DNA from: Candidatus Fermentibacteraceae bacterium
Lineage (GTDB): Bacteria; Fermentibacterota; Fermentibacteria; Fermentibacterales; JCC-6
Reading direction: 5' to 3'
DNA length: 9,699 nt
NCBI GenBank assembly: GCA_030596465.1
Contig: JAUVJW010000048.1
Location: 1-9,699 of the forward strand
Every line of letters begins with the position of its first letter. Within the stretch, counting starts at the first letter, position 1. The notes under the pieces were generated by a model. The model was not told the DNA's origin. It made no database searches and saw only the letters and a list, made by a program, of their open reading frames with translations. The translations under genes were made by a program, and so were the position numbers. Of the stretch, positions 1-7,139 are shown piece by piece.

Positions 1-1617
1 CTGTGCTCTGCCGATCTCATGCCCCCCCTTGCGGCGGAAGAAGATATACGGACCGATAAACTGGCAATGCATAGCAGCAATACTCTTCGAACAATACTCT
101 CTTTCAACGAAGTTAATGAAAAAACCCGTGTTTTCAGCTGCCTGAAAGTACCACTCATTGAACTGGATTCACCAATTGGTATTTTTTGCATAATGCGTGA
201 TATCTCCAATGAAGAAAACCAGATGGAGGAGTACCGAAATCGCGAAGCAGTTAACTCCGCCATTATTCGTAATGCCCCTGTGGGTATCTCGGTTCGCGAT
301 TCAGTGGGAAATCTGCTCTCTTACAACAAGGCCTGGCAAAGAATCTGGAGTAATACCGACGAAGAGATCAAGACTGACATGAATCGTGGCCGAACTGAAC
401 TCCAACTGGATAATTCCGACTCTTACCTGTCCGGCTTTAAGGAAAAACTTCTTAATGTATACACTTCAGGCGGCGAGTTCTTTGTTCCAGAGGTAAAAAC
501 CCACAAAAAGAGAGACGGTCTCGAGGTATGGGTCTCGCAGCATTTCTATGCCATAATGAACCCGGACAATACTGTGCAGCGGGTGGTTGTTCTCACTGTG
601 GATATCTCTGACCAGGTCTACAGCAGAAAAGCCTTAAAAACAACACAGCAGAATTACAAAAAGTTGTCGGAGACAATCCCAGTGGGTGTTTTTCGAAGCG
701 AGGTCAGGGAAAATGGCCTGGTTCTTTCCATGAATCCCGCTTTCAAAAGAATGTTTGGAATCCCTGAAGAAGAAGGTCAGAATGTTAGAATCTCTGATAT
801 ACTGGCTGACCCTTCAGAGGAAAGTAATATCGTAAGTTTTCTACAGCATAAGGGCAGAATCGATAATCGCGAGATTCTCCTGAAAAAAGCGGACGGCTCC
901 ACATTCTGGGCTTCATTTACAATGAGCATTCTTACGGAATCCGCTGTTTCAATTGCCGAGGGTGTAATTACTGACATAACCGGTAGAATGGGTGCTTTCA
1001 AACAGCTCCAGAAAACCATTGATGGTGTTGTTCTCGCAATGAGTCGACTGGTGGATATGAAAGATCCCTACACCTCCGGACACCAGAAAAGGGTGGCGGA
1101 TCTTGCCTGTGCTATCGGCGTGGAACTGGGAATGAAACCGGACATGATTGAAGGTCTCAAGATAGCAGGTATACTCCACGATATCGGCAAAATGGCAGTA
1201 CCCACTGAGATTCTTACAAAACCCGGTGCAATCACAAGAAGCGAGATGCTGTTACTGAGAGAACACGCTGAAGACGGATACGACATACTCAAATCCATTG
1301 ACTTCCCGTGGCCTGTGGCAGACATTATTCTGCAACACCATGAGAGAATCGACGGCAGTGGTTATCCTCTGGGCATCAAGGGATCTGAAATCAGACTTGA
1401 AGCAAAAATACTTGCCGTTGCCGATGTTGTTGAGGCCATGGCCACAATGAGACCATACAGAGCAAGCCTGGGTCTCCACGAGGCCCTTCAAACCATAACA
1501 GCAGGTTCAGGCATTTACTTTGACAGACAGGTCGTTGAAGCCTGCATGAGGCTCTTCATGGAAAAAAATTATCAGCTTTCCGAAGAAGATTCCTTTAATT
1601 CTTTCCGCCAGGGATAA
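1..1617 (+). CDS. PAS-domain HD-GYP protein, predicted cyclic-di-GMP phosphodiesterase (5' end missing)
   Basis: The reading frame is open from base 1, so the true start lies outside the window; the ATG at base 19 is only the first internal one, and the protein begins inside a PAS domain. Counting from that ATG (532 residues): the end of a PAS/PAC domain at about 1-65 (closing with MRDIS), a second PAS at about 78-200 (closing with VDIS), a third at about 212-322 (closing with ITDIT), then an HD-GYP domain at about 335-515. Visible HD-GYP residues are H355 in TSGHQKRVA, the H387-D388 pair in LHDIGK, H416, and the signature HHERIDGSGYP at 440-450, followed by ADVVEAMATMRPYR. In this family such domains hydrolyse cyclic-di-GMP at a two- or three-metal site; all expected metal ligands seem present, so it is probably active. 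No transmembrane segment lies in the visible part, so it looks cytoplasmic, with the PAS domains sensing a ligand or redox state. Its 3' end overlaps the opposing DUF116 gene. Confidence 0.93.
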   Translation: MCSADLMPPLAAEEDIRTDKLAMHSSNTLRTILSFNEVNEKTRVFSCLKVPLIELDSPIGIFCIMRDISNEENQMEEYRNREAVNSAIIRNAPVGISVRDSVGNLLSYNKAWQRIWSNTDEEIKTDMNRGRTELQLDNSDSYLSGFKEKLLNVYTSGGEFFVPEVKTHKKRDGLEVWVSQHFYAIMNPDNTVQRVVVLTVDISDQVYSRKALKTTQQNYKKLSETIPVGVFRSEVRENGLVLSMNPAFKRMFGIPEEEGQNVRISDILADPSEESNIVSFLQHKGRIDNREILLKKADGSTFWASFTMSILTESAVSIAEGVITDITGRMGAFKQLQKTIDGVVLAMSRLVDMKDPYTSGHQKRVADLACAIGVELGMKPDMIEGLKIAGILHDIGKMAVPTEILTKPGAITRSEMLLLREHAEDGYDILKSIDFPWPVADIILQHHERIDGSGYPLGIKGSEIRLEAKILAVADVVEAMATMRPYRASLGLHEALQTITAGSGIYFDRQVVEACMRLFMEKNYQLSEEDSFNSFRQG

Positions 1618-2269
1618 CAGCAAGACGATTAATTGTTTTTTCCACAGCAAGTACATCCACCTGTGTATCCAGACAGTCGCCTGCGGGTCTTGAATTCTCC
1701 ACGCCGACCACGGGAACAGGATTGGCATCAAGCATTCCCTGACCAAGATCTCTTGGGCAGGCCACCGCGACAACAGCAAGCGGTCTCAACTCTTTTATGT
1801 GGCGTCTTGCGAGCGTTCCACCGGTTGCTATGGCGATTTTTACCCCGGTACGGTCAGCGAGATCAAGAAGTGCCCCGATCGGGCATCTGCCACACCTGGC
1901 GCAGTTGTAAGGATTGAAAGTGATTCTGTGTTTGCAGTCATGTTTCTGGAGACAATGAGGCAGAAGAAGCAATATTCTTTCCGCGGGAATTGAACCACCA
2001 AATCTCCGAAGTGTTTTTTCTGAGCCCAGCGTGATAACCATTTCCTCCGCGGCGAACCCCTCCCCGCCAAGCATACCGGCTATTGGTTTAAGAACATGAA
2101 AGGAAAGAGCAAGAAACATATTTGTTCTGAACAGGCCAAGAATGTTAACAAGAACAACAGTTGCGGGAAACCAGTACCACTGATGAGTTATCAATAAAGC
2201 AATAACCCCCGGAAAAAGGGAAAAAAACGCTAACCCCAGGTGGTAGTGAAACAAGCTGTTATGTTTCAC
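1595..2269 (-). CDS. DUF116 family membrane protein with conserved cysteines
   Basis: This 224-residue protein fits the DUF116 family, whose function is not established. Two hydrophobic segments at about 8-28 and 33-58 should anchor it in the inner membrane. The rest is a soluble domain with the family hallmarks: LLPHCLQ (C106), C112, a CARCGRCPIG cluster (C123, C126, C129), IATGGTLARR at 147-156, VAVACPRDL (C171) and C199 near DTQVDV. The cysteine cluster suggests binding of a metal or an iron-sulfur centre, which is inference. Translation starts at GTG: the codon overlaps the end of fmt by 11 bases, and GGGAG lies 9 bases upstream at 2279-2283. A def-fmt-DUF116 order is, as I recall, also found in Firmicutes, which would argue for a link to N-terminal methionine processing or to a shared ancestral cluster. 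It is the last gene of the operon, and its 3' end runs 23 bases into the opposing HD-GYP gene. Confidence 0.88.
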   Translation of the reverse strand: MKHNSLFHYHLGLAFFSLFPGVIALLITHQWYWFPATVVLVNILGLFRTNMFLALSFHVLKPIAGMLGGEGFAAEEMVITLGSEKTLRRFGGSIPAERILLLLPHCLQKHDCKHRITFNPYNCARCGRCPIGALLDLADRTGVKIAIATGGTLARRHIKELRPLAVVAVACPRDLGQGMLDANPVPVVGVENSRPAGDCLDTQVDVLAVEKTINRLAVIPGGKN

Positions 2270-3176
2270 CTAAAACAACTCCCTTCTCCATCCTGTGGCC
2301 TCTTACAAATTCATCAGCGCTCATTCTGCGTTTACCCTGCGGTTGTACTTCCAGTAGTTTGATTGAACCGATACCGCATCCGACAATAAGAGGAATAGTT
2401 TCAAGCACTACTCCGGGAATCCCCTGAAGCGAAGAAGTTTCCGCCGAGTAAATTTTCAGTATTTTTGACCGGTTTATTGTTCTTGCCCCCGGAACGGGAT
2501 TAAAGGCAAGAATCGCCCTTCGAATTTCTTCTGCGGAACTCTGCCATGAAATAACAGTCTCCTCCGGTGTAACCTTTTCCGCGTAGCTTTCTGTTCCCGC
2601 CTGCGGAATCGGTTTCAGTGTTCCGTCCGCGTATTTGCTCAGAACCTCCGGAAGTGCCAGCGCCGCCGCCTCGGCAAGAACTTTTTCAAGTTCACCAGCG
2701 GTCTCTGTTCCAGTCATTTCCCAGTTAACCGTGTGAAGAATATCACCGGTGTCCCATCCTCCGTCAGTGACCATAAAACACACGCCTGTTGCTTTATCTC
2801 CGTCAAGAACAGTCCGGATAACAGGAGCAGCGCCCCTGTGTCGCGGAAGAAGAGATGGATGAATATTAACAACCCCCAGAGGAGCAGCGGCCAGGAACCA
2901 CCCGGGCAGCCAGCCTCCATAGGAGGCACTTACCATTACATCGGGTGCCAGTTCTTTGAGAACATCCTTTATTTCCTTGAGTTTCTCCGGCTGCAGAAGT
3001 TTGATTCCCAGCTCATCAGCCAGAGCAGCCACGGGGGTTCTGGATATCTTTCTTCCCCGTCCGGATTTTCTGTCCGGACGGGAGATAACAAGCGCAAGTT
3101 CAATATCCCTTGTACCTTGCAGAGCCTGTAAAACAGGCAGTGCAAACACCGAAGTGCCAAGAAAGATCAGCTTCAA
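2259..3176 (-). CDS. fmt: Methionyl-tRNA formyltransferase
   Basis: Fmt transfers a formyl group from 10-formyltetrahydrofolate to methionyl-initiator-tRNA in the cytoplasm, preparing it for translation initiation. The 305 residues match the usual length of about 310. The N-terminal Rossmann-like hydrolase domain (about 1-200) shows the opening MKLIFLGTSVFALPVL, SRPDRKSGRGRK, and the catalytic region VVNIHPSLLPRHRG with N104 and H106; D142 in GGWDTGDIL completes the triad known from E. coli (N106, H108, D144). The C-terminal tRNA-binding domain includes YAEKVTPEE, AFNPVPGA and GHRMEKGVVLG. The start is TTG, overlapping the def stop codon as TTGA; homology to the family N-terminus supports it, as no residues seem missing. 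It sits directly after def, a very common pairing because Def removes the formyl group that Fmt adds. The stretch SYGGWLP differs slightly from the more usual YGQxLP, with no obvious functional consequence. Confidence 0.97.
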   Translation of the reverse strand: MKLIFLGTSVFALPVLQALQGTRDIELALVISRPDRKSGRGRKISRTPVAALADELGIKLLQPEKLKEIKDVLKELAPDVMVSASYGGWLPGWFLAAAPLGVVNIHPSLLPRHRGAAPVIRTVLDGDKATGVCFMVTDGGWDTGDILHTVNWEMTGTETAGELEKVLAEAAALALPEVLSKYADGTLKPIPQAGTESYAEKVTPEETVISWQSSAEEIRRAILAFNPVPGARTINRSKILKIYSAETSSLQGIPGVVLETIPLIVGCGIGSIKLLEVQPQGKRRMSADEFVRGHRMEKGVVLGET

Positions 3177-3700
3177 TACACCCGTCCGCCCTGACGGAGT
3201 TTTCTGAGCCTTCCCCTGAGAAGTTTCCTTTTTATGGGACTCAGCCTGTCCACAAATAAAACACCGTCAAGATGATCAACCTCGTGAAGCATCAGCCTCG
3301 CCGCAAGACCGCCGACATCCAGGGTGAAGGAATTTCCCCGTACATCCCGGGCCTTGACGGTTACCCTTGATGGTCGTGAAAGCGTCTCGTAAATACCCGG
3401 AACACTCAAACAACCCTCTTCTCTCTTTACCGTTTCACCGTAGGGCTTCAATTCCGGGTTTATAAACACTACATGTCCGTTCAGTTCATCAAGGTGATTC
3501 GGGGCGGCGATAAACAACCTGACAGATTCTCCCACCTGAGGAGCAGCAAGCCCAAGGCCCTCGGCAACCTCCAGCGTTCTTTCCATGGTTCTAACCAGAC
3601 CGATTATAAAGGGTGTATCACCGGGTAAAGCCAGCGGTCTGCCTTTTTGTCTGAGTACAGGATCACCAATAATCCGAACTTTATTCAGCAGGTTTTGCAT
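3173..3700 (-). CDS. def: Peptide deformylase
   Basis: Def removes the N-formyl group from nascent proteins as they emerge from the ribosome, using a bound ferrous or other divalent metal ion. All three family motifs are intact in the 175-residue protein: GLGLAAPQ at 48-55, EGCLS at 95-99 with metal ligand C97, and HEVDH at 139-143 with two histidine ligands and catalytic E140. The segment between the first two motifs is of ordinary length and the protein ends in a short basic tail (RKLLRGRLRKLRQGGRVY), which in deformylases commonly contributes to ribosome contact; that role is assumed here. The ATG start gives the typical N-terminus with GDPVLRQKG at 12-20. Only a weak ribosome-binding sequence precedes it in the 14-base gap after yajC, so it may depend on coupling. 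Its stop overlaps the TTG start of fmt by 4 bases. Confidence 0.97.
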   Translation of the reverse strand: MQNLLNKVRIIGDPVLRQKGRPLALPGDTPFIIGLVRTMERTLEVAEGLGLAAPQVGESVRLFIAAPNHLDELNGHVVFINPELKPYGETVKREEGCLSVPGIYETLSRPSRVTVKARDVRGNSFTLDVGGLAARLMLHEVDHLDGVLFVDRLSPIKRKLLRGRLRKLRQGGRVY

Positions 3701-3714
3701 GTGGAAGATACTTC

Positions 3715-4074
3715 TTACCCAAGGATAGTTAAAGCAGTGCGATCAACATCAATCTTCACAGAGTCAGCAATCCTGACTGTAACAACATCACCCTTGAGAT
3801 TGGTTATTACACCGTGGATTCCACCGCCGGTTACTACATTGTTACCCTTCTGCATTGAATCACGCATAGCCGCCAATTTCTTTGACTGCTTCTGCTGAGG
3901 CTTGATGATGAGGAAGTAGAAGATGCCTACCATGGCTACTATTGGAAGAATACCCATGATTCCGCCTGTACCAAGACAACCGGCAGCAGTTTCTTCAGTA
4001 CCTTCGGTTGCCTCCTGCGCCATTGCAGATGCTGCAAGAATAACAGGGAGTGTAAAGAAATTTCTGATTTTCAT
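3715..4074 (-). CDS. yajC: YajC, accessory subunit of the Sec translocon
   Basis: YajC is a small inner-membrane protein that associates with SecDF and the SecYEG channel; its exact role in protein export is unsettled. Identification rests on the single membrane segment at about 37-57 followed at once by FLIIKPQQKQSKK, the strongest YajC signature, and then a small cytoplasmic domain with GNNVVTGGGIHGVI and a closing DRTALTIL. At 119 residues it is slightly long for the family because of an N-terminal extension: residues 1-20 look like a signal peptide (MKIRNFF, hydrophobic core, AMAQ) and 21-33 form an acidic linker. An A-rich ribosome-binding site, AAGGAAAGG, lies at 4080-4088. It starts 2 bases after the ftsX stop. 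The usual neighbours secD and secF are not in this window. Confidence 0.95.
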   Translation of the reverse strand: MKIRNFFTLPVILAASAMAQEATEGTEETAAGCLGTGGIMGILPIVAMVGIFYFLIIKPQQKQSKKLAAMRDSMQKGNNVVTGGGIHGVITNLKGDVVTVRIADSVKIDVDRTALTILG

Positions 4075-4076
4075 TT

Positions 4077-4961
4077 TTACCTTTCCTTTTCATATGAACC
4101 GGCAAGGGCACCAACAGTTCCAGTGACCGCGCAGAGTAAGATTACCAGAGTCATCCAGGACAAAGGCATAAACCGTTGAGCAACGGCACTCGAAAGCACT
4201 TTGGACAAAATTGCCACAAGGACAAGTCCTCCGGCAGAACCGGTAACCCCCATAAACAACCCCTCAACAACGAAGGGAATTCTGATGAACCACCATGGCG
4301 CACCAACTGTTCTCATGATGTCAACTGTGAGCGATCTGCGCACAACCGACAATCGTACTGTATAGAAAACAACCAGAGATATGCTTGAGACAAGAACAAT
4401 ACCCAGAAGAACTACCAGCCTTCTGATTGTTGTAACGGTTTTAAGAAGACCGGGAAGATAATCCTCCCCGTACACTGCATCCTCGACCCCGGCAACAGCT
4501 TCAATTTGCCTGGAAAGCTCTGAAATTCTTCCCTGGCTCATTGCTTCTGTCTCAAAAGTAATCTGAAGGGAGGCGGGAAGTCTGAAATCATTTCCCATCA
4601 CATCAAGAAGATCTGTTCTTCCCGGAAGCTCTGCTCTGAACAAAGCTTCTGCCTCCTGGGAAGAGACAAAATAAACAGATTTCACTCCCTGCATACTACT
4701 GATATTATCGCCAATAGTTCTGCCCTCCGCCTGGGAAATGTCCCTCTGAAGAAACACTTCCATTCCTACAAGATCCTCTTCTTTATCCACAATTCCCTGA
4801 AGATTCCAGGAAATAATCAAAAAGGTGTTAAACACAATGAAAGCAAGGGCAACCATAAGCAGTGTAATCAAACGGGCACCCGGTCTGGAATGAAGATTAA
4901 GTGAAATTTCCTTTACAGCAGATCTTACTAAACTCATGAATCCGGATCCAGTTCTGTCCAT
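4077..4961 (-). CDS. ftsX: Cell-division protein FtsX
   Basis: FtsX is the membrane partner of FtsE; the pair forms a transporter-like complex that couples ATP hydrolysis at the division ring to activation of peptidoglycan hydrolases in the periplasm. The topology fits: membrane segment 1 at about 31-53, a large extracytoplasmic loop at about 54-180, then segments at about 181-201, 229-255 and 268-289. The loop contains the FtsX-type region VKSVYFVSSQEAEALFRAEL, and the cytoplasmic turn between segments 2 and 3 has VRRSLTVDIMRTVGAPWWFIRIPF, typical of the family. Two starts are possible. The chosen ATG at 4961 has GGAG at 4969-4972 with a 7-base spacer and overlaps ftsE by 28 bases (294 residues). 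An ATG at 4937 would overlap the ftsE stop as ATGA but has a poor ribosome-binding site (286 residues). Confidence 0.93.
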   Translation of the reverse strand: MDRTGSGFMSLVRSAVKEISLNLHSRPGARLITLLMVALAFIVFNTFLIISWNLQGIVDKEEDLVGMEVFLQRDISQAEGRTIGDNISSMQGVKSVYFVSSQEAEALFRAELPGRTDLLDVMGNDFRLPASLQITFETEAMSQGRISELSRQIEAVAGVEDAVYGEDYLPGLLKTVTTIRRLVVLLGIVLVSSISLVVFYTVRLSVVRRSLTVDIMRTVGAPWWFIRIPFVVEGLFMGVTGSAGGLVLVAILSKVLSSAVAQRFMPLSWMTLVILLCAVTGTVGALAGSYEKER

Positions 4962-5620
4962 CTGTCCGCTCCGCGAAGAACACCTCTATCAAGAAAAAGG
5001 AAACGGCCTTTTCCCGCTGGAACCTGTCTTGGGTCATGTGTCGCCATAACTACTGTAGTTCCGCCTCTGTTTATTTCCAGAAGGAGGTCAACAACCTCCC
5101 TGGAAACCTCGGGATCAAGGTTGCCTGTAGGCTCATCAGCAAGAAGTATCACTGGATGTGCCACCATTGCTCTTGCAATAGCCACCCTTTGTTGTTCTCC
5201 CCCGCTGAGTTCATGAGGAAACGCGTTTCTTCTGTGACTTAATCCCATTCTGGCAAGAAGAGAAATAACTCTCTTCTGTACTATTCTGTTCCCGGTTCCT
5301 GTGACCTGCAAAGGTAACGCGACATTGTCAAACACCGTTCTTGTATGAAGAAGCCTGAAATCCTGGAACACTATACCGATCTTTCTTCTTAATTGAGGAA
5401 ACTCTCTATTGCGTATCCGGTCAGACCGAAAACCACTAACCTCAACAAAACCGGAATCCGGTCTGTCACCCATCCATATCAGTCTCAGGAGGGTAGTCTT
5501 CCCTGCTCCACTGGCCCCGGAAATAACAAGAAACTCACCCTGCCTGATCTCCATATCAATTTTGTCAAGTGCAGGCCATCTACCGTAGCTCAACCTGACA
5601 CCGCTCATGGTGACAAGCAA
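4934..5620 (-). CDS. ftsE: Cell-division ATP-binding protein FtsE
   Basis: FtsE is the cytoplasmic ATPase of the FtsEX complex. The 228-residue protein contains the full ABC ATPase set: Walker A GASGAGKT at 35-42, Q-loop Q86 in VFQDFRLLHTRTVFDNVALPL (a recognisable FtsE segment), signature LSGGEQQRVAIARAM at 138-152, Walker B VILLADEP at 157-164 with catalytic E163, D-loop GNLDPE and H-loop H195. The close pairing with ftsX separates it from LolD and other relatives with similar motifs. The start is TTG at 5618-5620, giving MLVTMSGVRLSYG: GGAGG at 5628-5632 stands 7 bases upstream of this TTG, whereas it would be 19 bases from the ATG at 5608. It begins 2 bases after the S4-domain gene stops, and its end overlaps ftsX, so the two subunits are probably made in coupled fashion. 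Confidence 0.95.
   Translation of the reverse strand: MLVTMSGVRLSYGRWPALDKIDMEIRQGEFLVISGASGAGKTTLLRLIWMGDRPDSGFVEVSGFRSDRIRNREFPQLRRKIGIVFQDFRLLHTRTVFDNVALPLQVTGTGNRIVQKRVISLLARMGLSHRRNAFPHELSGGEQQRVAIARAMVAHPVILLADEPTGNLDPEVSREVVDLLLEINRGGTTVVMATHDPRQVPAGKGRFLFLDRGVLRGADRWTELDPDS
4969..4972 (-). promoter_or_regulatory. Likely ribosome-binding site of ftsX
   Basis: The minus strand reads GGAG with a 7-base spacer to the ATG at 4959-4961, the same spacing as at ftsE, the SurA-like gene and the exported PpiC gene. This favours the longer FtsX over a start at 4937, where no good site precedes the ATG. Confidence 0.55.
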
Positions 5621-5622
5621 CC

Positions 5623-5883
5623 TTATTCCTCCCCGTTAATAACTTCGTAAAGGGAACTTCTGTCCTTTCTGGACACATTCTTTGAAGTGGGAACAACAAG
5701 CACCTGTATGATATTTCTGCTTCCGTCGGGTTTAATCAGGCTGATTACTGAACCGGTTTTCACGGAAGATGATGCCACTGCCCGAACGCCATCAAGTTCG
5801 ACAGCCCCTGCTCGAATTGCCTTTGAAGCAATAGACCGAGTCTTCAACAGTCCGGACACTTTCAGAAACAGATCAATTCTCAT
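5623..5883 (-). CDS. S4-domain RNA-binding protein, RqcP/Hsp15-like
   Basis: This 86-residue protein is essentially one S4 RNA-binding domain: MRIDLFLKVSGLLKTRS at 1-17, then AIRAGAVELDGVRA and a VKTGSVISL strand, followed by a short tail. Both RqcP (YabO of Bacillus) and Hsp15 share this layout and bind large ribosomal subunits left carrying nascent chains after stalling. The tail, with PTSKN, SRKDRSSLYEVI, resembles RqcP more than Hsp15, which has a longer basic C-terminus. If it is RqcP, it would help RqcH add alanine tails to stalled chains; rqcH is not visible here, so the pathway is unproven. Its ATG overlaps the stop of the SurA-like gene by 4 bases (ATGA), and only a weak ribosome-binding sequence precedes it, so it is probably translated by re-initiation. 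Confidence 0.85.
   Translation of the reverse strand: MRIDLFLKVSGLLKTRSIASKAIRAGAVELDGVRAVASSSVKTGSVISLIKPDGSRNIIQVLVVPTSKNVSRKDRSSLYEVINGEE
5628..5632 (-). promoter_or_regulatory. Ribosome-binding site of ftsE deciding a TTG start
   Basis: On the minus strand this reads GGAGG, 7 bases before the TTG at 5618-5620 and 19 bases before the next possible start, an ATG at 5606-5608. The spacing favours TTG. The site overlies the final codons of the S4-domain gene. Confidence 0.75.
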
Positions 5884-7139
5884 TGGAAATTCACCACCAC
5901 GGGAATATCGGATCTGAGAGATTCAAGCATTCCTGAATAGTAATTCTGCCAGTAAACTGATTGCAGCATGGAGTTGAGTTCGTCAACGGAGAAATCTTCC
6001 CAGTCAGTAGTTTGATCTTCGCTTGCTTTAAAAATAGCAACTGCCATATCCTGTTCTACCATAACCGGATGGGATACTTCTCCTGCTTCCAGATTGATAA
6101 CAGTATCCCTCATCTCGCCTTCCCATGCACCCACATTCACAGTTCCCATATAGCCATCCGTATTCCGCGGATCGGGATCAAGGCTGAAATCATTAACTGC
6201 TGCGGCAAAATCCATTCCCGCTTCCAGGTCAATAACAATTTGCTCCGCCTGCCCTACGGTTCTATCCAGATCTGCCGGTATCAACTGAGCAATAATAATA
6301 ATGTGACTGGCCCTGACCCGTTCCTCATCCCGATCGGTAAGTTTAACCAGATGAACCCCGAAAGGTGTCAGAAAAGGACCGGCGATCTCGCCCGGCTCAA
6401 GGGAGTAAACTACACCCTCGAAAGCAGCAGTCATGTCTCCCCTGCTGAACCAGCCAAGATCTCCACCGGTTGTGGCGGAAGCATCCTGCGAATAAGTCGC
6501 AGCCGCGGCCGAAAAGGTTATCTCGCCTGTCTCTATCAGAGTCCTTACCTCAGACAGCAGATCCTCAGCTTCCTGCGTATCTGAAGGTAAAACGGGAAGA
6601 TATATCCAACTTAGATTTGTTGGAGCAAGAACCTCCTGAACAATCTCCTGATTTTCTTCAAAGAATGCCATAGCGTCAAAAGGCATTGCGGACATTGCGG
6701 CACCCGCCCTGAAGCGGACGTAATTTTCACTGGCTATCCTGTCACCCATCAGAGATGTGTGGCTGTCTCTCAATGCGGCAATAGTCATTCCCGTGGAACC
6801 AAGATAATCCATGAATTCCTGGTTGGAGTTAAATCCGCCTCTAACCTCAGCCATGGATTCATCAACAGCATCCTCTATTTCCTGACGGTCAGGATAAATA
6901 CCTTCGCGCCTTGCTGCCTCTACAAGAAGTTTCTCTTCGATAATCTGCTCCATAGCCAATTGATAGGAAGGACTGGAGGTTTCGATTTCAAAAGCCGTTT
7001 CCTGATCAATACCGGATTCTATCAGAAGAGAGATCACATCGGAATGGAGGACAGGCTCTGATCCAACAACCGCAACTATCCTCTCAAGAGTCATCGGCGC
7101 TGAAACAAGAGCGGCAATACACAGTACAATGTTAATCAA
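5880..7139 (-). CDS. SurA-like periplasmic chaperone/peptidyl-prolyl isomerase with two parvulin domains
   Basis: SurA-type proteins bind unfolded outer-membrane and periplasmic proteins and may isomerise proline bonds. The 419 residues show a short hydrophobic leader (1-14), an N-terminal chaperone region opening with ERIVAVVGSEPVLHSDV at 19-35, a helical part to about 170, parvulin domain 1 at about 175-268 and domain 2 at about 275-372, then a C-terminal helix, as in E. coli SurA (about 428 residues). Domain 1 has GGDLGWFSRGDM, SLEPGEIAGP and FGVHLVKL, but its first strand reads LSWIYLPV without the usual histidine. Domain 2 begins RASHIIII (H279) yet ends VEQDMAVAIFK, lacking the second histidine. 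Isomerase activity is therefore doubtful. The TTG start overlaps the preceding stop (TTGA) and has GGAGG 7 bases upstream. The leader has no basic residue, so its export signal is atypical. I use no symbol because true orthology to surA cannot be shown. Confidence 0.87.
   Translation of the reverse strand: MINIVLCIAALVSAPMTLERIVAVVGSEPVLHSDVISLLIESGIDQETAFEIETSSPSYQLAMEQIIEEKLLVEAARREGIYPDRQEIEDAVDESMAEVRGGFNSNQEFMDYLGSTGMTIAALRDSHTSLMGDRIASENYVRFRAGAAMSAMPFDAMAFFEENQEIVQEVLAPTNLSWIYLPVLPSDTQEAEDLLSEVRTLIETGEITFSAAAATYSQDASATTGGDLGWFSRGDMTAAFEGVVYSLEPGEIAGPFLTPFGVHLVKLTDRDEERVRASHIIIIAQLIPADLDRTVGQAEQIVIDLEAGMDFAAAVNDFSLDPDPRNTDGYMGTVNVGAWEGEMRDTVINLEAGEVSHPVMVEQDMAVAIFKASEDQTTDWEDFSVDELNSMLQSVYWQNYYSGMLESLRSDIPVVVNFQ

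Noticed and set aside
1562..1592. Possible rho-independent terminator for the minus-strand operon: a TTCG-loop hairpin followed by seven T on the minus strand
   Set aside because: The stem has only about three or four pairs with a bulge, and the T-run begins several bases after it. It lies within the HD-GYP coding region and could arise by chance.
3701..3714. Possible regulatory element between yajC and def
   Set aside because: The gap is only 14 bases and holds neither an inverted repeat nor promoter-like hexamers.
6292..6303. Short AAT-type tandem repeat
   Set aside because: It simply encodes a run of four isoleucines in the first strand of the second parvulin domain, where consecutive branched residues are expected.
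5961..6584. A 207-codon plus-strand open frame inside the SurA-like gene
   Set aside because: It lies fully antisense to a well-supported gene, has no recognisable domain, no clear ribosome-binding site and an amino-acid mix typical of a reverse-strand shadow.
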